A stretch of 64,000 nt of DNA from Castellaniella sp040276085 (GTDB taxonomy: Bacteria; Pseudomonadota; Gammaproteobacteria; Burkholderiales; Burkholderiaceae_B), in assembly GCF_040276085.1 (NCBI RefSeq), contig NZ_JBELOK010000012.1, positions 30,909 to 94,908 on the forward strand, read 5' to 3'. Position 1 is the stretch's first letter, and the number at the start of each line of letters is the position of its first letter. The notes beneath the pieces were generated by a model that did not search any database, was not told where the DNA came from, and saw only the letters and a program-made list of their open reading frames with translations. Below, piece after piece: positions 61,353 to 64,000 of the stretch. Position numbers and translations under genes: made by a program.

Positions 61353-61592
61353 TTGAACTATCGGGTCAGGCAATGCTTTCGACGATACTGCCTTCCACTC
61401 ACTTTCGCAGCGCCGCAGAAATTCCAGCATTCCGGTCTGGATAGACGAGTAGTTCACGCCGGTCAAGTCCCTAGTCAACTGCTCGTAGGTGATGCCAATG
61501 GCGGCGGCGACCGCGCGAAACTGTGTGCGCAGGAACTCGGAGTGGGAGCCACCTACGTCTGCCGGGTCGGCAAACTTGATGTCCTCGCACAA
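61341..61592 (-). pseudogene. Fragment of a lambda-type phage portal protein
   Basis: An 83-codon open frame without a proper start contains a core typical of phage portal proteins: RTQFRAVAAAIGITYEQLTRDLTGVNYSS, then GMLEFLRRCE. Full portal proteins are about 450-550 residues, so this is a small internal piece. No other phage gene is visible nearby. It shows a past prophage at or near this locus. Confidence 0.7.
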
Positions 61593-61763
61593 ACTGCCGG
61601 AAATTAAAGCATAAAGCTGCCGATATTCTTCTTTCCCCTAGGGGAGCAAAAACCTACGTGCATTGGGAATAAAGCCTAAGGATGCCTTCCTGGCGATACA
61701 ACGGCAGGTGGTCGGCGTACTTGGCTACGAGTACCTGTGCCAACAGGCCAGCGGTCGGGATAG
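61593..61763. other. Gap without a supported gene
   Basis: Short open stretches occur on the plus strand (for example AIQRQVVGVLGYEYL near 61690-61740) but none has a start, ribosome-binding site or recognised family. The stretch lies between two gene fragments and is probably further decayed coding DNA. Confidence 0.5.
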
Positions 61764-62300
61764 CGGGTACAGGCCGCATCAGGAAAAGCCAATCTGTCTC
61801 TTGATATCAGCCCGCAGGTCTGTGTAGACAATATGACCGGACAGCCTCACCCTTATATGGTGAGCCTGACTATGAATGGACAGTCTATGCAAGGTTGTGG
61901 CGGCAATCCCGCGCGCCTGCTGCAGGGCGTACGCTGGCAATTGAAAGCCATCGGCGGCAAGGTTGTGACCTCCGACGCTTCACTTGAGTTTCTGACCGCC
62001 AATCGCTTGGCGGGTTCCAACGGCTGCAACCGTGTTATGGGCCGCTATGCGCTTAGCGGCGAAGGCCTGAGCTTCTCACAGCTGGCAAGTACACGCATGG
62101 CCTGCGAGCCTGCAGACATGACACAGGCCGATACAGTCGATCAGTATTTGTCTAGTGTCCGCGGTTTTGCCTTTGATGATGAGGGTGCGCTCGTCCTCAA
62201 GACAGAGAAGGGCGAGCTGATGTTGCAACCTGCCGCAACGCCTGCTCGAATATCTCAGGGGGCTGGCCGCCCTGGATCAGATGTTGCTCATTCAGGATAA
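61764..62300 (+). pseudogene. N-terminally truncated META/HslJ-domain protein
   Basis: An open frame without a convincing start carries LSLDISPQVCVDNMTGQPHPYMVSL and then a META domain (GVRWQLKAIGGKVV, FLTANRLAGSNGCNRVMGRYALSGEGLSFSQLASTRMACEP). Relatives begin with a signal peptide and a COG3650-like domain, which are missing here. The frame runs 104 bases past the end of the convergent DsbA-like gene, so the original C-terminus has probably been lost too. META proteins are secreted or outer-membrane proteins of unclear function. Confidence 0.65.
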
Positions 62301-62859
62301 TGGGAGGGACGGAGTTGATACCCTGCTGGGTGTAGAAGCGTTCGCGGGCGCGCACTTCCGTTGCATACTCGTCTGACGCCAGAATCTCGCGTGCGCGATC
62401 CGGGTTTAGCCCCGATTCGCGGCATAGCCTGATCAGGGTCTCGTGATCGCTGGGGTTCTCGCCATCCGTGAAATACGCCTTCAACAGCGCGTGCTTCAGG
62501 GCCAGCTGATGGCCTTCCAGGCCGGCCCAATGCAGCAGCCGGTGCGCATCGAAGGTATTGTAGGTGTGCGTGCGCTTGTCCATATTGAAGGTGAAGCCAA
62601 CCTCACGGCCCCGTGCCGTGATGGCTTCGCCATTTTGGCGAACCTGTTCCGGCGTCATACCGTACTTGCGCGATAGACGCTCGACGGTATCCTGCCCTTC
62701 GGGGGGCATGTCCGGGTTCAGTTCAAAGGGTTGGAAATGAAGTTCGGCCTCGATTTCGCCATCAACCCTGGATAAGGCTTGCTCTAGCGAGCTCAGCCCC
62801 ACCGCGCACCAGGGGCAAGACACATCGGAGACGAAATCGATCTTGATGCGGGTGGCCAT
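62197..62859 (-). CDS. DsbA-family (FrnE-like) thiol oxidoreductase
   Basis: A 220-residue cytoplasmic thioredoxin-fold protein of the FrnE/2-hydroxychromene isomerase-like group. The active site is SCPWC (VSDVSCPWCAVGLSSLEQAL, residues 14-18), and the cis-proline region near the C-terminus reads GINSVPPIILNEQHLIQGGQ. The middle is the usual helical insert. No signal peptide is present. Length and start are normal. It converges with the META-domain fragment. Confidence 0.93.
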   Translation of the reverse strand: MATRIKIDFVSDVSCPWCAVGLSSLEQALSRVDGEIEAELHFQPFELNPDMPPEGQDTVERLSRKYGMTPEQVRQNGEAITARGREVGFTFNMDKRTHTYNTFDAHRLLHWAGLEGHQLALKHALLKAYFTDGENPSDHETLIRLCRESGLNPDRAREILASDEYATEVRARERFYTQQGINSVPPIILNEQHLIQGGQPPEIFEQALRQVATSARPSLS

Positions 62860-62936
62860 GTGGGCCTCCTTTCAATAGACGGCAATGGCTCTATTTTATC
62901 CGTGGAGAACAGGCATGCGCCGGCCTTTCCAGCCAA

Positions 62937-62963
62937 CAAAAAACCCAACGGAAAACCGTTGAA
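62937..62963 (-). terminator. Rho-independent terminator of arfB
   Basis: On the minus strand a stem (TCAACGG with CCGTTGG) is followed by GTTTTTTG. It lies about 70 bases after the arfB stop codon. Confidence 0.75.
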
Positions 62964-63032
62964 TTGATCGCGGCATCTGTACGCTCATGGGTGCGACTAT
63001 CACAAGGTGGTGCGCTCGCGCAGTGTCCTTGA

Positions 63033-63443
63033 TCATCCTTCTGTCACCTTGGTGCGCAGTTGCTTAAGGGCGCTGCGTTCGGTTTTTGCCTGTTGGCGTC
63101 GGCGCCTGGCCCCTTGCGTGGGCCGTGTGGGGTGCCGGATCTCAGGGACGTCGCTGGCCCGGTCAATCATTTCCTGCAGGCGCGCCAGCGCTTCCAGCCG
63201 GTTCTGGGCCTGGTTGCGGCTGGATTGCGCCTTGATCACGATGATGCCCGCCGCCGTGATGCGATGGTCGTGCAGGCCCAGCAATCGTTCGCGGACGAGG
63301 TGGGGTAGCATGGACGTATGGATGTCAAAACGTAGGTGGACAGCGCTGGAAACCTTGTTGACGTTCTGGCCGCCCGCGCCTTGAGCGCGGATGGCGGTGA
63401 ATTCGACGTCCTGCGCCTGGATGGGGTATCGGTGTCGTGTCAT
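63033..63443 (-). CDS. arfB: Alternative ribosome-rescue factor ArfB (peptidyl-tRNA hydrolase, YaeJ type)
   Basis: A 136-residue class-I release-factor-like protein that frees peptides on stalled ribosomes. The catalytic GGQ lies in RAQGAGGQNVNKVSSAVHLRFDI. The C-terminal tail is basic (RPTQGARRRRQQAKTERSALKQLRTKVTEG), as needed to enter the empty mRNA channel. It is the normal family size and starts at ATG 63443. A terminator follows. Confidence 0.95.
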   Translation of the reverse strand: MTRHRYPIQAQDVEFTAIRAQGAGGQNVNKVSSAVHLRFDIHTSMLPHLVRERLLGLHDHRITAAGIIVIKAQSSRNQAQNRLEALARLQEMIDRASDVPEIRHPTRPTQGARRRRQQAKTERSALKQLRTKVTEG

Positions 63444-63459
63444 GTTAAGAATGCTTGAT

Positions 63460-63600
63460 TTAGCGCCAGGTGTCGGGGAGCAGGTCTTCCAGACGCAAGG
63501 GGCCGATGCGGATCTGCACCAAGCGTAAGGTCGGCAACCCCAAAGCGGCCGCCATGCGTCGGATCTGACGCATGGCGGCTTCGGTGGGGGCGCCTTTCAC
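63460..63600 (-). pseudogene. 3' fragment of a RluE/RsuA-type rRNA pseudouridine synthase
   Basis: The minus-strand frame ends with AMRQIRRMAAALGLPTLRLVQIRIGPLRLEDLLPDTWR, the typical C-terminus of pseudouridine synthases that recognise rRNA. The catalytic part with the active-site aspartate is missing. At about 63600 the frame runs into the oppositely oriented cytochrome c fragment. It may be a break point, or the end of a gene rearranged at this site. Confidence 0.7.
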
Positions 63601-63984
63601 ATGATCGGTGCAATCTTTGACAAAGTCTATCCAGACGGCGACCCGACCACGCACATCCGCGCCATCCTGCATAGCGTGAGCGGCGTGGCCATCGATGGTG
63701 TCACCTACCCCAGCCCGATGCCAGCGTTTGGCGGCGTGTTAAGCGATGCCGACGTGGCCGACATCGTCAATCACGAACGCACATCGTGGAGCAATCAGGC
63801 CAAACAGGTGACAGACAAACAGGTAGCCATGCTGCACCTCCACATGGCAGGTGGTGCGGAGGGGGGAGGTTTGGTTCATCACAATTCCTGTGGGAGTGGA
63901 ATTGCGTATAGGCAAACTCGCGTGCGGTGTTTGTCAACGAAGATGTCCGGTAAATCATGCGGCACGTCTTATGGTTTCAGGTGA
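63601..63984 (+). pseudogene. Fragment of a cytochrome c domain protein
   Basis: The plus-strand frame reads THIRAILHSVSGVAIDGVTYPSPMPAFGGVLSDADVADIVNHERTSW, the C-terminal half of a class I cytochrome c with the axial methionine (PMPAF). The CxxCH haem-binding motif and signal peptide are absent, and after about 63830 the frame continues with unrelated sequence. It starts back-to-back with the pseudouridine synthase fragment. Nothing further is visible up to the window end. Confidence 0.68.
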
Positions 63985-64000
63985 TTCCTGATGCAGCTTT

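Noticed and set aside
1..64000. CRISPR array, transposase, integrase or rRNA operon
   Set aside because: No regularly spaced repeats, no transposase or integrase motifs and no rRNA sequence were seen on either strand.

Overview
The window reads as a chromosomal segment of a Gram-negative, GC-rich betaproteobacterium, most likely Burkholderiales and probably Alcaligenaceae-like. The evidence is the secA, MnmC, QueG, MgtE and LpoB-type genes, many LysR regulators, TRAP transporters, RND efflux genes and an outer-membrane lipoprotein set. The family assignment is inference from gene content and style; no marker that fixes the genus is present.

0-17.9 kb is metabolic. It holds the 3' part of secA, a long nested inverted repeat, and a LysR regulator facing a six-gene catabolic operon (short-chain dehydrogenase, split transketolase, TRAP transporter DctPQM). 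Next come mgtE with a YciA-like thioesterase, an M20 amidohydrolase overlapping an inositol-phosphatase gene, mnmC, a GH31-like protein lacking catalytic residues, and a metallophosphoesterase.

17.9-33.2 kb is a sulfur block. After tRNA-Lys, cysG-cysH-cysD-cysN run leftward and cysJ-cysI-tauE-like-sqr run rightward from one AT-rich divergent control region. Together they cover sulfate activation, APS/PAPS reduction, siroheme and sulfite reduction, sulfite or organosulfonate movement, and sulfide oxidation. metY, which can fix sulfide into homocysteine, lies nearby. A 2OG-Fe(II) oxygenase, an MFS carrier and a ZIP metal transporter are interspersed.

33.2-42.3 kb holds an esterase, an EamA exporter, queG with a possible leaderless promoter, and a Xre/RES toxin-antitoxin pair with two operators. 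It also holds a cluster of dnrO-like, HMA protein, P-type ATPase, Crp/Fnr regulator and methyltransferase-like genes. Both divergent promoters of that cluster carry FNR/DNR-like boxes at -41.5. A decayed EAL-CBS-GGDEF gene follows.

42.3-48.6 kb is a leftward set of six exported or lipid-anchored envelope proteins: CsgG-like, an unknown periplasmic protein, LpoB-like, YcfL-like, a COG3014-like lipoprotein and a small lipoprotein. It is flanked by gene remnants. This is the best candidate for an undescribed system.

48.7-59.5 kb carries a TetR-controlled MFS exporter, a LysR-controlled MexEF-OprN-like RND pump and a GntR regulator. It is bounded by a direct repeat of the 3' end of a SMUG1-type uracil-DNA glycosylase gene, a geometry that fits a roughly 10 kb island inserted at that gene's 3' end.

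59.6-64 kb holds small secreted proteins of unknown function, a DsbA/FrnE-like oxidoreductase, arfB, and a run of gene fragments (phage portal, META domain, pseudouridine synthase, cytochrome c) that suggests repeated deletion and rearrangement.
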